DNA of 64,000 bases from Falsihalocynthiibacter arcticus (GCF_000812665.2 NZ_CP014327.1:2509501-2573500), one strand, 5' to 3'; counted from the first letter of the stretch, positions 35,394-46,382 are shown. Numbers and translations: made by a program. The notes: generated from the letters alone by a model not told the origin.

Positions 35394-35473
35394 CAGAGAA
35401 ATTCCTTCCTCGGCCACAAAAACGAAATCAAGCATTTGCAGCTTCAAATGTATCTTCTTGAGTTAAATGGATT

Positions 35474-38085
35474 TTACTTGCCCCAAAGGCGTTTCGCGCC
35501 GCCAGAAATGAGGAGCGTAACATCGCGGAGCGCAATAATAGGTTGCAGCCCCCCTGGAACGGCCATGTAGCGAGGTTGCCATTGCGGGTGGAATTTTTTC
35601 TTAAAGCCACGCAAGCCCTCAAAACTATAAAACGCCCCGCCGTGACGATAAATGATCGAGGCAACACGGTTCCACATGCGCGTTCCGTGTCGGGCCTCAA
35701 GCCCAGAAAGCGGCGCCATTCCAAGGCTAAAGGTCTGCGCGCCTTTCTCTCGGTAATGCTCCATCAGCTTGATAAAGAGGAACTCGATCATGCCATCGGC
35801 TTCTTGTGGCAAATACCGCATCAGATCAATGCTGACCGCGCCCAAATCCCCGGGGACATGACGTTTGCGAAGGCCAAAATACGGTCCTCCCGTTTTACAA
35901 TGGCGATGGGGAAATGGGCCAAATATTCAGCGGTAAACTGGCCAACTGAAAACCCCTTCTCGGTCGCATGTTTTTCACCCAGCCACGCGTCCGACACTTC
36001 TTTCAACGCAGCAATGGACGCCGCGCTATGGGGCGGGTGCAATATTTCGAGCTTCAGGCCGGTTTTGACCGCCTTATTATGGGCCGCACGCATCTTGCGA
36101 AAATCGCCACCCGCCAATGAAAATGTTGTCAAATCCACCACGGCTTCTTCGCCCATTTTATGCAACGTCAGGCCGATTTCGACCCAAAGAGGCAGATATT
36201 TCGTGCTGATTTCATAGAAAACCGGTCGGCAATTGGCACTATAGGCAGAGTCAAAGAAGTCCCAAGCCAGTTCAGGAATCGCGCCTTTCGGGCCGATTGG
36301 GTCGCCATAGGCAATCCAAGACCGTCCCTGCACGGCATACATGATAAATGCGTCCATCTCCTTGGAAAAGAACAGGGTTTTATCGCCCGTCAACGCAAGG
36401 CAGCCTTCGGGTTGCCCCGACAGGGCAATGATGCGCTCTGCATGTTTCATCGCCACCTCATCCACAACCACGCCGCGCGTCCGCGCAGGTTGAAGCAATA
36501 AATAGACCAAGATAAGCACCGAAAGCGCCGCCATAAACAGGCCCGTGCGGAGGGTTCTGGGCAAGCGCGCATCGCCAGAAAATTGCCCCAACAGCTCATG
36601 GGAATACGGAACCGCCTGATGGAGCAACAGGATGAACCCGCCGATGCTGACCAGAAGGGCGGCGAGCAGCGCAATCCAGCGCCAAGTAAACATGCCTTGC
36701 GTCAACTTGGTGGCGCGGAAAAATTCGCGGCGCAGCGGCCACAAAACTGCGGCTGAAACGACGAGCAGAAGGGTTTCCTTCCAATCCGCTCCCGTTAGCG
36801 TGGACACAATGGCCCCAGCAGTCAGAACTGCGAGCGTAAGCCAGAATGCGCCCGACATGCGGCGGAAAAGACCCTGCGCTAGGACAATCAACAAAAGCCC
36901 GAGAGCCGCTGACAAATAGGCGCCCCCTTCCAAGAAAATGATCGACAGCAGATCATCAGGGTCAATATTTTCCTTGCGTGACGCGGGCACAACAGCGGCC
37001 AGCAATAGATAAATCCCCACAGCAAAACCCGTAAACCCTGCGGCCACTGGGGCCACGGACGCGACGACCTTGAATGCAGGTTCCATTTGGCTGGAAACTG
37101 GCCCCAATCGTTTGGCCAAAAAACCAGACGCAAGCCGCCCTTCAATCGCCGAGACAAATACCACCGACAACGCGAAGGGCAGTAAATAGTAAATAACACG
37201 GAACAAAAGCAAGGCCGCAACCGCTTGATCCAACGGAACTGTATCGGGCAATCCCGCAAGGATAATACTCTCAAAAACGCCAATGCCGCCCGGAACATGG
37301 CTGGCGACCCCAATCAAAGCGGCAGCGGCAAAAAGGGCAATAAACGTGATGAAATCGGGTGTTCCCGTCGGCATCAAAATATACAGCGTTAAGGCCGCCA
37401 TCGACGTATCAACGATTGAAAAGCCAAGCTGGCTGAACAGAATGCTGGGCGACGGCATCGACACGGTTATACGGCGGAACTTTGCAACTTTGCCCGTCAC
37501 AGACAACCACGTCAAAACCCCCATCGGCACCAAAAACGCGAGCGTGGCAGCTATGCGAACGGTGTCCCGCGACCAAGGGAGCAAATCCCCCAAAGCGGCG
37601 GGATGGATAGCAAGGGCTGCGAGGCCAACAAGCGTAATACCAAAACTAAACGCAAGCGTGACAAACGTCGAAATAGCCGCCACATCAAAGGCGTTTAGCC
37701 CGAAGGCCGAGTAAATGCGATAGCGTACAGCGCCGCCCGATATGGCGCTGAAACCGATGGTATTGCCAAAACTATATCCCAGAAATCCGCCCATCATCAC
37801 CACAGGAAAAGGCAAACGTTTGCCCAGATATCGCAGAGCCGACCAGTCATAGCCGATCAGCGCAAAATACCCCACACCTGTCGCCAAAACCGACGCCGCA
37901 ATATGGGAGATGGGAACCGACGCCGCCTGCTGGCGCACGTGGCCGATATTGACCGAGGAAAGTAGGTTATAGAGGGCATAAGCGCCCATAAAAAACATGC
38001 CAAACCCCAAAATAATGGGTGCCATATGGTGTAGCTTGGAGTGGCTGGATTTAACTGATGGGGTGGTTTCTTCGGCTAAATTCAT
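35474..38085 (-). pseudogene. mprF: MprF-type bifunctional phosphatidylglycerol lysyltransferase/flippase, frameshifted
   Basis: The first frame (38085 to about 35850) has an N-terminal flippase domain with about 14 helices (residues ~20-510) and most of the DUF2156 aminoacyl-transfer domain (EGCLALTGDKTLFFSKEMDA, GRSWIAYGDPIGPK, REDRILAFANVMSPG). At the CCCC run 35848-35851 the frame shifts; the next frame continues LGAVSIDLMRYLPQEADGMI to 35474 with the normal MprF end (LRGFKKKFHPQWQPRYMAVP). One added base gives 870 residues, a normal size. MprF adds lysine or alanine to phosphatidylglycerol and lowers sensitivity to cationic peptides. The gene may be intact in reality. Confidence 0.85.
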
Positions 38086-38356
38086 TTCGGTTTACCATAT
38101 CTGGATGTCATTTTGACCGTGTTATTCCATGCTGTGCGGAAATTACCAATCATTTTAACCCACTATTCCAATAAGTTCAGAAACGTTTGTAACACACTAT
38201 TTTCTGCACAGGTTATCGCAAAAAACTTTCTTCGCCCCCTCTTTGAGGGCTTATGGCGCGGGGGGACCGCATGATAAAGAGGTCAGAGGATCTAGCTTGA
38301 AGCGGGTAGGGCGCGACTTAGTTTCTTAAGACGACAAATCGCTCCCCCGACACACC

Positions 38357-38449
38357 TTAGAGCAGTACTGCCCGTATCATAAATGCAATGGTGCCGACGA
38401 CTGCGATTCCGGCTAGGTAGAGCGCTGCGAACCACAACCATTGCCGCAT
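38357..38449 (-). CDS. Small cytochrome bd subunit (DUF2474-like, 30 residues)
   Basis: Start ATG 38449 overlaps the cydB stop as TGATG. The peptide is one membrane helix: MRQWLWFAALYLAGIAVVGT then IAFMIRAVLL and stop at 38357. Small single-helix proteins (CydX, or DUF2474 in cyanide-insensitive-type operons) follow cydB in many proteobacteria and stabilise the oxidase. The position, the size and the Trp-rich start fit DUF2474. Confidence 0.75.
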   Translation of the reverse strand: MRQWLWFAALYLAGIAVVGTIAFMIRAVLL

Positions 38450-39453
38450 CAATGATATCCGTCTTCGGGGCGAACTTTCCCTCGGAAAACCCAATAGGAA
38501 TAAGCAGTATAGACCAGTATCATCGGAATTAGTATCGACGCGCCGATCAGCAGAAAGCGTAGCGACGTATCCGGTGCTGCGGCATCAATAATGCTTAGTG
38601 ATGGGGGCACCAGACTTGGGTAAAAGCTGATCCCGAGGCCGATGTAGGTGAGTACGAATATCGCGACAGTTGCGAGGAACGGGCGCAGGGTGTGTCGGCC
38701 GCGCAATCCACTCCACAACATCCACGCGGCACAGGCCAATAGGATAGGCACCACTGCGCTGTAGACACCTGAGGGCCAGCCAAACCAGCGTTCAAGATAT
38801 TCCGGCCGTAGGAAGGGCGTGACGATGCTGACCACCCCGATCAGAACCAGTAGAGCGATGCCAAGCGGCCATGCAAAGCGGCGCGCGCGGGTCAGTGTTT
38901 CGCCCTCTGTCTTCAGGATCAGCCAAGTCGCGCCGAGTGTCGCATACCCCACCACGAGTGCCAGTGCCGTCAACGCGGAAAACGGCGTGAGCCAGTCCCA
39001 GTTGCCACCGCCATAGGCGCGCCCGTCGATTGTGATGCCCTGTACTAAGGCTCCAAGCGCCATGCCTTGTGAGATAGCGGCGATCAGGGACCCAAGGCAA
39101 AAGCCGATTTCCCAAAACGCCTTCATCCGGTTGGTTCGGTGAATGAATTCAAACGCCACACCGCGAAAAATTAGGCCCAGAAGCATAGTGATGATCAAGG
39201 GGTAGAGGGCAGGCATCACGATGGCATAGGCTAGCGGAAACGCAGCTAATAACCCGCCGCCACCAAGCACAAGCCATGTCTCGTTACCATCCCAAACCGG
39301 CGCGATGGTGTTCATTGCCAGATGACGTTCGTCGCGATCTTTTAGAAACGGAAACAGGATGCCGATCCCCAGATCAAAACCGTCAAGCAACACATAAGCC
39401 AAGACCGCAAAGGCGATCAATCCAGCCCAGATAAAGGAGAGTTCAATGACCAT
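38449..39453 (-). CDS. cydB: Cytochrome bd-type quinol oxidase subunit II
   Basis: 334 residues with eight or nine membrane helices. I start at ATG 39453, inside the end of cydA (11-base overlap) and preceded by AAAGGAACGCAAC. CydB features: MVIELSFIWAGLIAFAVLAY, LLDGFDLGIGILFPF, APVWDGNETWLVLGGGGLLA, AFPLAYAIVMPALYPLI and the C-terminal TAYSYWVFRGKV. With CydA it forms a terminal oxidase that reduces O2 with quinol at low oxygen or under respiratory stress. Confidence 0.93.
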   Translation of the reverse strand: MVIELSFIWAGLIAFAVLAYVLLDGFDLGIGILFPFLKDRDERHLAMNTIAPVWDGNETWLVLGGGGLLAAFPLAYAIVMPALYPLIITMLLGLIFRGVAFEFIHRTNRMKAFWEIGFCLGSLIAAISQGMALGALVQGITIDGRAYGGGNWDWLTPFSALTALALVVGYATLGATWLILKTEGETLTRARRFAWPLGIALLVLIGVVSIVTPFLRPEYLERWFGWPSGVYSAVVPILLACAAWMLWSGLRGRHTLRPFLATVAIFVLTYIGLGISFYPSLVPPSLSIIDAAAPDTSLRFLLIGASILIPMILVYTAYSYWVFRGKVRPEDGYH

Positions 39454-40828
39454 GTTGCGTTCCTTTAGGATCAGATGCGGTGTGGTCGACCTGTGCTGAG
39501 ATGTCGCCCTCAAAGCTACGGCCCATCAGGCGTAGCGCATAAAACGTTCCGGACCCGAAAACGAAGAAATACACCACGATAAAGGCAATGAGCGAAGCTC
39601 CAACGGCCTCCGCCTGTAAGGGGGACACGCTGTCGCTGGTCCGTAAGAGGCCATAGACGGTAAAGGGCTGGCGTCCGACTTCGGTTGTGATCCAGCCCGC
39701 AAGCACTGCCAGAAAACCCGACGGCGCCAGCAATACGGCGGAGCGTTGGAGCCAGCGTGCATCATACAATTGCCCGCGCCAGCGTGCCCATGCCGCCCAG
39801 AGGCCAATACCCAGCATCGCAAAACCTGTCGCCACCATGATACGGAACGTCCAGAAAATCAGCGCCGATTTCGGGCGATTTTCTGGAGGGAAGTCGTTTA
39901 ACCCTTGAAGGGGGCCGTCGAGGTTATGTGTGAGGATCAGCGAGCCTAGAAGTGGGACTTCCACCTTGTAGCGAACCTTGCCCGTCGCATCATCAGGCAG
40001 TCCGAACAGGATCAACGGTGCGCGCCCCTCTGGATACCCTTTGTAATGGCCTTCAATGGCCGCAATCTTGGCAGGTTGATGTTTCAGCGTGTTAAGCCCG
40101 TGCTGATCACCCGCGATGATCTGGATTGGGGTCACAATCAGGGCCATCCACATCGCCATGGAAAACATGATCTGTGCCCCACGATTTTTAGGGGACTTTA
40201 GCAAATGCCATGCCCCCACGCCTCCGACTACGAAGGCTGTCGTGAGGTACGCCGCCAACACCATATGCACCAGCCGGTAAGGGAAGGACGGATTGAAAAT
40301 AATGGCCCACCAGTCGAGGGGAATGAACTGGTCGACGTCGTTAAACCCGTGCCCTTGCGGGGTCTGCATCCAGCTGTTGACGGCCAAAATCCAGAAAGCC
40401 GACATCACGGTCCCAATCGCCACAATTGTCGTGGCCATCATGTGCAGCTTTTCGCCAACCCTCTCACGCCCAAACAGCATGATGCCAAGGAAGCCAGCCT
40501 CAAGGAAAAACGCCGTCAAAACCTCATATCCCATGAGCGGCCCAATAACGGGCCCTGCCTTGTCGGAAAAGACCGACCAGTTGGTGCCAAATTGGTAGGA
40601 CATCACGATACCCGAGACCACGCCCATGCCAAAAACCACCGCGAAAATCGTCTTCCATTGCTCGAATAACCGCAGATAAACTGCGTCGCGCCGCCACAGC
40701 CACAGCCCGTTTAGAACTGCCAGCCAACTTGCCAATCCGATGGTGAAAGCTGGAAAGATGATATGGGCCGAAATGGTGAATGCGAACTGTGCCCGTGCCA
40801 GATCAATTGCGGAAATGTCGCTCAGCAT
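39443..40828 (-). CDS. cydA: Cytochrome bd-type quinol oxidase subunit I (CIO type)
   Basis: 461 residues from ATG 40828. Heme-ligand His22 lies in AFTISAHIIFPAFTIGLASW. GYEVLTAFFLEAGFLGIMLF and VGRQPFTVYGLLRTSD (the GRQP quinol-site motif) are present. The loop between helices 6 and 7 is short compared with E. coli CydA (522), so it is of the short-Q-loop, cyanide-insensitive (CioA-like) group. It is co-transcribed with cydB and the 30-residue subunit. Confidence 0.93.
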   Translation of the reverse strand: MLSDISAIDLARAQFAFTISAHIIFPAFTIGLASWLAVLNGLWLWRRDAVYLRLFEQWKTIFAVVFGMGVVSGIVMSYQFGTNWSVFSDKAGPVIGPLMGYEVLTAFFLEAGFLGIMLFGRERVGEKLHMMATTIVAIGTVMSAFWILAVNSWMQTPQGHGFNDVDQFIPLDWWAIIFNPSFPYRLVHMVLAAYLTTAFVVGGVGAWHLLKSPKNRGAQIMFSMAMWMALIVTPIQIIAGDQHGLNTLKHQPAKIAAIEGHYKGYPEGRAPLILFGLPDDATGKVRYKVEVPLLGSLILTHNLDGPLQGLNDFPPENRPKSALIFWTFRIMVATGFAMLGIGLWAAWARWRGQLYDARWLQRSAVLLAPSGFLAVLAGWITTEVGRQPFTVYGLLRTSDSVSPLQAEAVGASLIAFIVVYFFVFGSGTFYALRLMGRSFEGDISAQVDHTASDPKGTQHGH

Positions 40829-41795
40829 CAGAAACCCCAAATGGTCCTTGTCCCCGCCAGAACAATTGCCGGGGCCGTTACATGACTATCCGATGGACCC
40901 TGTTAGAAAAAACCAGCGTGATGCGGGCCGGTCGGTCGGCGTTAGATTGTGAAGAAACGTAGCCGATTCCAGTACTTAGGGCAAGGCCTAGGGCGCCGGT
41001 TGCGCTAAGCTGCCAGATTTGGGCAGGCGGTGGGTGTCAGAGGGAACTGGCTTGGAGCGGTCGGGGCCTCCACATTCGTAACGAAACAGGGCGATTGATT
41101 GCATTTGCCGACCTCGACCTTGAATTCCTTCTAGGAGTGGTTTGCGCGAAGGATGGTCCATTGGGGCTTATGTACTCCCTTGGCCGCGTTGGCGTTACAC
41201 CTCAAAGCGGCTTGCAAATTGTACTACTGAGTGAGTAATTTGCGCATGTTGCCATACCCCTATTGGACACACAAAATATGCGGGGTTTTCTATTCACTAT
41301 CGATAAAGTGGCGTTCGATTCTGGCACCGATAACGTGTGGGTTGTGTAACGCGCTATGGACATAACGGTATTGACCTAAATTAAAAAGTCACAGGGGCGT
41401 ACAACGTCTTTCGTGCGGCGGAAGAGCAAGAAATTTAAGCCACTTGCTATGCTCTCGCGTGGGCACAATCGGTTTTGCCTCTGGGTTCAGCAGTTGATAG
41501 GCGTTGGGTGGTTTTCATCTGCGCTATTTTGCGATCAAGGCGGATGTTTTCAATGTAGGTTAACACACAGTTTGACAGGCGCGCCAAAGTGATGATCTCG
41601 GCGCAGTGGATAGAGGTCGGAGATATGCAAAAGCCGTTTTGCGCCAATAGTTTGAACCAGTTTCCGAATGTAATTCCGGTGGGGTGCTTACGAGCGATGT
41701 TTAAGGGGGCGGTTCATCTGGCAATCGTTCCATATTTGACCTATTCAGGACAAGATGTGCGAATATTATCGCAGAAGTAATTCCGGAGACCTCGA
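40829..41795. other. Intergenic 967 bp without identifiable gene
   Basis: Divergent space between cydAB and the HMG-CoA reductase operon. Open frames here (for example 41447-41647 minus, 41589-41780 plus) lack ribosome sites and family features. I looked for an FNR-type TTGAT-N4-ATCAA site near cydA and found none. TTGACC at about 41736 could be a -35 element for the downstream operon, but no good -10 is at the proper distance. Confidence 0.4.
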
Positions 41796-43060
41796 ATGAC
41801 CATCCCATCTCACGTGAAAGATATGCTGAAAAAAATTCGGGCTCGGTTTCAAATTGGTCCCTTACAAGAGCGTATGTTGCCCAGTGATGCGGAGTTTACA
41901 ACTTTGCGCCCCGTTCGCAAGGCCACAGCGGCCTCGGTGGCGCGATACTGGACGCGCTTGTTGGAGGTCGCATCAGAAGAGGATCGCGCGGCGCTTGCTG
42001 ATCCGCTCACGATGGAGGCCCCCGAGCAATTTAGTGCGAATATCGAGAATTTTATCGGAACGGTTAAAGTACCCGTTGGCATCATTGGACCGCTGCGCAT
42101 TAACGGCTTGAACGCGCACGGTGACTATCACGTGCCGATGGCAACGACCGAAGCAGCGCTAGTGGCCTCCTATGCGCGCGGAGCCTATGCGGCAACAAAA
42201 TCGGGGGGATTAGCACGGCGCTTTTGTACGAAGGGGTCATCCGAACCCCTGCCTTTGTGTTTGATAGCCTGTTGAATGCGGGCATATTCGTTGAGTGGGT
42301 TGTTAATGAAATCGAAGGACTGAAAGCGGCGGCCGAGGGAACGACACAGTATGGGAAATTGGTGTCGCTTGAACCCGTTATTGATAACAACATCGTCTTC
42401 CTGATTTGCCGCTACACGACGGGCGATGCGGCGGGCCAAAATATGGTGACGATTGCCACTGATGCGCTGTGTGCGAAAATCGAATCGGGGTGTCCCGTTG
42501 ATATCAAGGCTTGGTACATCGAAGGCAATTTCTCGGGTGACAAAAAGGCGTCGTTTTTGGGGCTGGTGACGGGGCGTGGCCGAAAGGTGAGTGCTTCCGT
42601 GATACTAAAGGCTGAGGTGGTTGAAAAGACATTGGGCACAACCGTTGAGGCGATGCTTGCGTACGGGCAAGTGGCCAACCTTGGGTCGCACCTGTCAGGA
42701 CAATTGGGCACGCAGGCGCATTTCGCCAACGGGTTGGCGGCGCTGTATATTGCAACGGGTCAGGATGCCGCGTGCGTCGCAGAAAGCGCCATGGGCATCA
42801 CACGGATGGAGGCCCGTGGGAGCGATCTTTTCTGCAGTGTGACCATGCCGAATATTCTGGTGGGTTCCGTCGGTGGCGGCACATCTTTGCCCAGCCAATC
42901 GGCGGGTTTGAACATTCTGGGCCTCAAAGGTTTGGGCAAAGGCGCCGCCTTGGCTGAAGTTGCGGCGGCGACATGCCTTTGTGGTGAAATCTCGATTGTT
43001 GCGGCGATTGCGGCGGGGCATTTCACCCGTGCGCATGAAAACTTGGCGCGGCATAGATGA
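41796..43060 (+). pseudogene. HMG-CoA reductase (class I, archaeal-like), frameshifted
   Basis: The first frame ends its family match at AAYAATKSGG; the G6 run 42203-42208 lacks one base and the next frame goes on ISTALLYEGVIRTPAFVFDS to 43060. Adding one G gives 421 residues. Catalytic residues visible: Glu119 in MATTEAAL, Lys in GNFSGDKKAS, Asp in GQDAACVAES and a C-terminal His in AGHFTRAHENLARH, the class I set (GDAAGQNM replaces GDAMGMNM). It reduces HMG-CoA to mevalonate with NADPH. GGAG precedes the ATG; the ATGA overlap with the UbiA gene is intact. It heads a seven-gene operon, so the break may be a sequence error. Confidence 0.88.
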
Positions 43061-43962
43061 GTTTTTCAACCTTCTGGATCTACCAAAAAGAACGGTTTCC
43101 ACTGGCTAAGACAGGGCCGTTGCTGGCTGTTTTCTCTGCGGCCAGTATTTGCGTTTCTGCGGAACTTTCTGGTCGTCCCTTGCCTAGCATAGGCGCGTTT
43201 GTTGCCGGCTTTCTCATCGCGATGATGCTGTTTTTTCAAATGCGTGTTTGCGACGAATACAAGGATCTAGAAGATGATCTGCGGTTTCGTCCTAATCGCC
43301 CAATCCCTCGCGGTTTGATTTCCCTAAAAACGATTGTCTGGTTGGGCGTGGCCTCAATGCCGATCACCGTTTTGGCGGCTTGGCTTTGGCATCCTCCTGT
43401 TTTGTGGTTGCTGTCACTGGTCTGGTTTTGGTTGGCCGTGATGACCGGTGAATTTGGGATGCCTGCATGGCTCAAGGCGAGGCCGATCCTGTATTTACTG
43501 AGCCATATGGCGATTATGCCGCTGATCGATCTGCTGCTGACCAGTTTGGAATGGATGCCGAATGGCAAGGCTGCGCTGGGGCTTGTTTTGTTTTTGGCAT
43601 TGTCCTTCGTGAATGGATGCGTTTTGGAAATAGGGCGCAAATTGTGGACGCCAGCACGCGAAATCGTGGGGGTCGATACCTATTCTGGCCTGTGGGGCCC
43701 TGCGAAAGCTGTACTTATTTGGGCGGCCTGTGTCGGAGCCTCATTTGCTTTGCTGTTGGGCGTTGGGGCCTTAACAGGAGTGTTTTGGATCAGCTTTGTT
43801 TTGGGTGGTTCTGGGGCGGCGCTCTGCCTGATCAGTGCGGTTACCTATGCCAAGTCTCCTACGGAGAAGGCAGAAAAACGGATGGATACGCTGGCCGGTC
43901 TCTGGGTATTTTCTTGCTATGCGATTGCCGGTTTTGCACCGATTTTGATGAGGGTTTTTTAA
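43057..43962 (+). CDS. UbiA-family prenyltransferase
   Basis: 301 residues, about eight or nine helices. The first Asp-rich motif is CDEYKDLEDDLRFRPNRPIP (65-84), the usual position after helix 2 and the diphosphate-Mg site in UbiA enzymes. A second Asp lies in EIVGVDTYSGLWGPAKA near 200-216. It transfers a prenyl chain to an acceptor in the membrane. Sequence does not resemble UbiA, ChlG or MenA closely enough to name the acceptor. It overlaps its neighbours (ATGA upstream, TAATG downstream). Confidence 0.82.
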   Translation: MSFSTFWIYQKERFPLAKTGPLLAVFSAASICVSAELSGRPLPSIGAFVAGFLIAMMLFFQMRVCDEYKDLEDDLRFRPNRPIPRGLISLKTIVWLGVASMPITVLAAWLWHPPVLWLLSLVWFWLAVMTGEFGMPAWLKARPILYLLSHMAIMPLIDLLLTSLEWMPNGKAALGLVLFLALSFVNGCVLEIGRKLWTPAREIVGVDTYSGLWGPAKAVLIWAACVGASFALLLGVGALTGVFWISFVLGGSGAALCLISAVTYAKSPTEKAEKRMDTLAGLWVFSCYAIAGFAPILMRVF

Positions 43963-46382
43963 TGTCGTTTATTGTATCTCAGGCAGACGCGCGCGACGTG
44001 CAGGCGGTTGGCGGTAAAGCGGCTGCGTTATCACGTCTCGCGGGTTTCGGGTTTACGCCGCCCGCATTTTTCGTGATCAGATCTGAAGCGTTTGAGAGTG
44101 GAAAAACGATTACTGGTTTAAAGGCGGCTATAGCCAAGCTGGGCGAGGGGCCGTTCGCCGTTCGCAGTTCTGGCAAACAAGAAGATGGCGCAGATCACAG
44201 CCACGCGGGGCAGTTTGAGACGGTTCTGAATGTTGCGGCGCACGACGTAGAGAAAGCGGCGCAACAAGTGTGGCAATCTGGATTTTCGCAAACGGTTGCA
44301 ACCTATCGCGCCTTAAAATCAGGTGGCGAGGCTGAGGGGCCAGCCGTGATCGTGCAACGAATGATTGCGGCGGTTTCTGCGGGCGTCGCGTTCTCGGCCA
44401 ATCCAGTGACGGGGCGTCGGGATGAGGTGGTTATTTCTGCGATTGCGGGTTTGGGGGAGCGGCTGGTGTCGGGCGAAGAGGACGGCGAAGACTGGACCGT
44501 TGGCGCGATAATTGTCGGCCCCGAAACACCCTCCGTTTTAACCGAAGCGCAAGCGAAAAACATTGCCGAATTGGCGCGACGGTCCGAGGCAGCTTTCGGT
44601 GTTCCACAGGATATCGAATGGGCGATTGATGCCGATGGTTTGCATATTTTGCAATCGCGGCCCATCACAACGGCACTTTTGCCGCTCGCGAACCCCGACA
44701 CTGTGCTAACGATATTTGATAATTCCAATATCGTCGAAAGCTATCCCGGCATGGTCAGTCCGCTGACATATTCCTTTGCCGTGCATGTTTATGATCGCGT
44801 TTACCGTGCGTTCCTTGCGTTGCTGGGCGTCTCAGACACCACCATTGCCGACCAATCTTCGGTCTTTGGCAATATGTTGGCGCGCGTCGATGGCCGTGTT
44901 TATTACAACCTTGTTAATTGGTATCGGGCGCTGGCGCTCTTGCCGGGGTTTTCGCTGAACCGCGCCTACATGGAGACGATGATGGGGGTGGATACCCCGA
45001 TGCCGTCCGAGGTGACGGATACAATTGGTCCTCGTCCAGCCAGTGGGTTGGGGCGCGCAACTGAGTATTTCAAGATGACCCGCGCGGGTTTAGGCTTGCT
45101 CTGGCAGGCGGTTTTACTGCCCCGTACCCGCAGACGTTTTTATGGCAGGTTGAATTCTGCGTTATACAGTGGCTTTGATTTGCAAACTGCTGGCCCGACC
45201 GCGCTGGCCGCTGAATACCGCAAGATCGAAAGCACATTGCTCGATCGCTGGGACGCGCCGCTTGTAAATGACTTCCTGTGCATGATTGCCTTTGGGAGTT
45301 CGCGCAATTTGATGGAAAAGTGGCTCGGCCCCGAGGGGGTGCTTTTGCATAATGATGTGATGATCGGTCAGGGCGATATCATCTCCGCAGAACCTGCCAA
45401 ACGGATTGCGCGGATCGGGCAGATGGTTAAGGCGGCAGGTGTGGCGGATACGTTGGTGGCGCAAGGCCTTGCTGGCTTGAGGGCGCACCCAAAAATTCAG
45501 CACGAGGTGGAGGCCTATCTGGAAAAGTTCGCAGATAGGTGTGCCGAAGAACTAAAGCTGGAAAGCATTACTTTGCGCGAGGACCCCAGCAGCCTGTTGG
45601 CGGCGATTGCGGCGAGTGCCACGCGCGGTGCGGTCGCAGAGCACGCGGTGCGTGAACCGGATTGGGTGGCGTTGTTCAAGAATCCAGTAAAACGGGCCTT
45701 TGCGAAACGGCTGATCACATGGACCAAGGCCCGTGTGCGCGATCGCGAAAACCTGCGATTTGAACGGACTCGTATCTTTGGATATGCGCGCAGAGTGTTC
45801 GTTGCTCTGGGCCGTGAGTTGACGGCGCGGGACTTGTTGGAAGAACCGCGCGATGTGTTCTTTTTGACCACTGAAGAATTGCTTGGGGCTGTCGAGGGCT
45901 TTGGACTGTCTCCAGACCTTAAATCACTGGTGTCGTTACGTAAATCAGAGGATGCGCGGTCAGAAAAACGCGCAGACCCTCCTGAACGGATCGAATTGCG
46001 CGGCCCAGCAATTGCACCAACGTGGAACGATCCAGTGATGGAAAACGACGCGAGTTTGGTGCGTACGGCGACGGGGTGTTCCGCTGGACGGGTCACCGCA
46101 AAGGCGCGCGTTATCCGCGATCCTAGAACTGAGGCGCTTGCTTCTGGCGATGTTTTGGTTGCGCGGCATACGGATCCGGGATGGATTGCTGTATTTGCGA
46201 ATGCCTCGGCGATTGTGGTTGAGCGTGGCTCGCTCCTGTCGCATTCGGCGATTGTGGCCCGCGAGTTGGGGATACCCTGCGTGGTTGGCCTCAAGGGGGC
46301 CACGCAATGGATCAATGATAGGGAGAGGATCACCGTGGACGGAGCAACAGGACAGGTGGAGCGGCAAAACGATGACCTCTGA
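43962..46382 (+). CDS. PEP-synthase-like phosphotransferase (ATP-grasp + phosphohistidine domain)
   Basis: 806 residues from ATG 43962 (TAATG overlap with the UbiA gene); the longer frame from 43467 is a shadow. The N-terminal ATP-binding domain has VGGKAAALSRLAGFGFTPPA, FAVRSSGKQEDGADHSHAGQ and VIVQRMIAAVSAGVAFSANP. The C-terminal swivelling domain has His761 in ERGSLLSHSAIVARELGIPC. The TIM-barrel PEP/pyruvate domain of true PEP synthase is absent; about 400 residues of other sequence lie between, as in rifampin phosphotransferase-like enzymes. It probably transfers a phosphate from ATP, through the His, to a small-molecule substrate of this pathway. It overlaps the next gene by 11 bases. 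Confidence 0.8.
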   Translation: MSFIVSQADARDVQAVGGKAAALSRLAGFGFTPPAFFVIRSEAFESGKTITGLKAAIAKLGEGPFAVRSSGKQEDGADHSHAGQFETVLNVAAHDVEKAAQQVWQSGFSQTVATYRALKSGGEAEGPAVIVQRMIAAVSAGVAFSANPVTGRRDEVVISAIAGLGERLVSGEEDGEDWTVGAIIVGPETPSVLTEAQAKNIAELARRSEAAFGVPQDIEWAIDADGLHILQSRPITTALLPLANPDTVLTIFDNSNIVESYPGMVSPLTYSFAVHVYDRVYRAFLALLGVSDTTIADQSSVFGNMLARVDGRVYYNLVNWYRALALLPGFSLNRAYMETMMGVDTPMPSEVTDTIGPRPASGLGRATEYFKMTRAGLGLLWQAVLLPRTRRRFYGRLNSALYSGFDLQTAGPTALAAEYRKIESTLLDRWDAPLVNDFLCMIAFGSSRNLMEKWLGPEGVLLHNDVMIGQGDIISAEPAKRIARIGQMVKAAGVADTLVAQGLAGLRAHPKIQHEVEAYLEKFADRCAEELKLESITLREDPSSLLAAIAASATRGAVAEHAVREPDWVALFKNPVKRAFAKRLITWTKARVRDRENLRFERTRIFGYARRVFVALGRELTARDLLEEPRDVFFLTTEELLGAVEGFGLSPDLKSLVSLRKSEDARSEKRADPPERIELRGPAIAPTWNDPVMENDASLVRTATGCSAGRVTAKARVIRDPRTEALASGDVLVARHTDPGWIAVFANASAIVVERGSLLSHSAIVARELGIPCVVGLKGATQWINDRERITVDGATGQVERQNDDL

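Noticed and set aside
40829-41000. FNR site for cydAB
   Set aside because: No TTGAT-N4-ATCAA-like sequence is present upstream of cydA.
43467-43961. Longer N-terminus for the PEP-synthase-like gene
   Set aside because: It overlaps the UbiA gene in another frame; homology and the TAATG junction fix the start at 43962.
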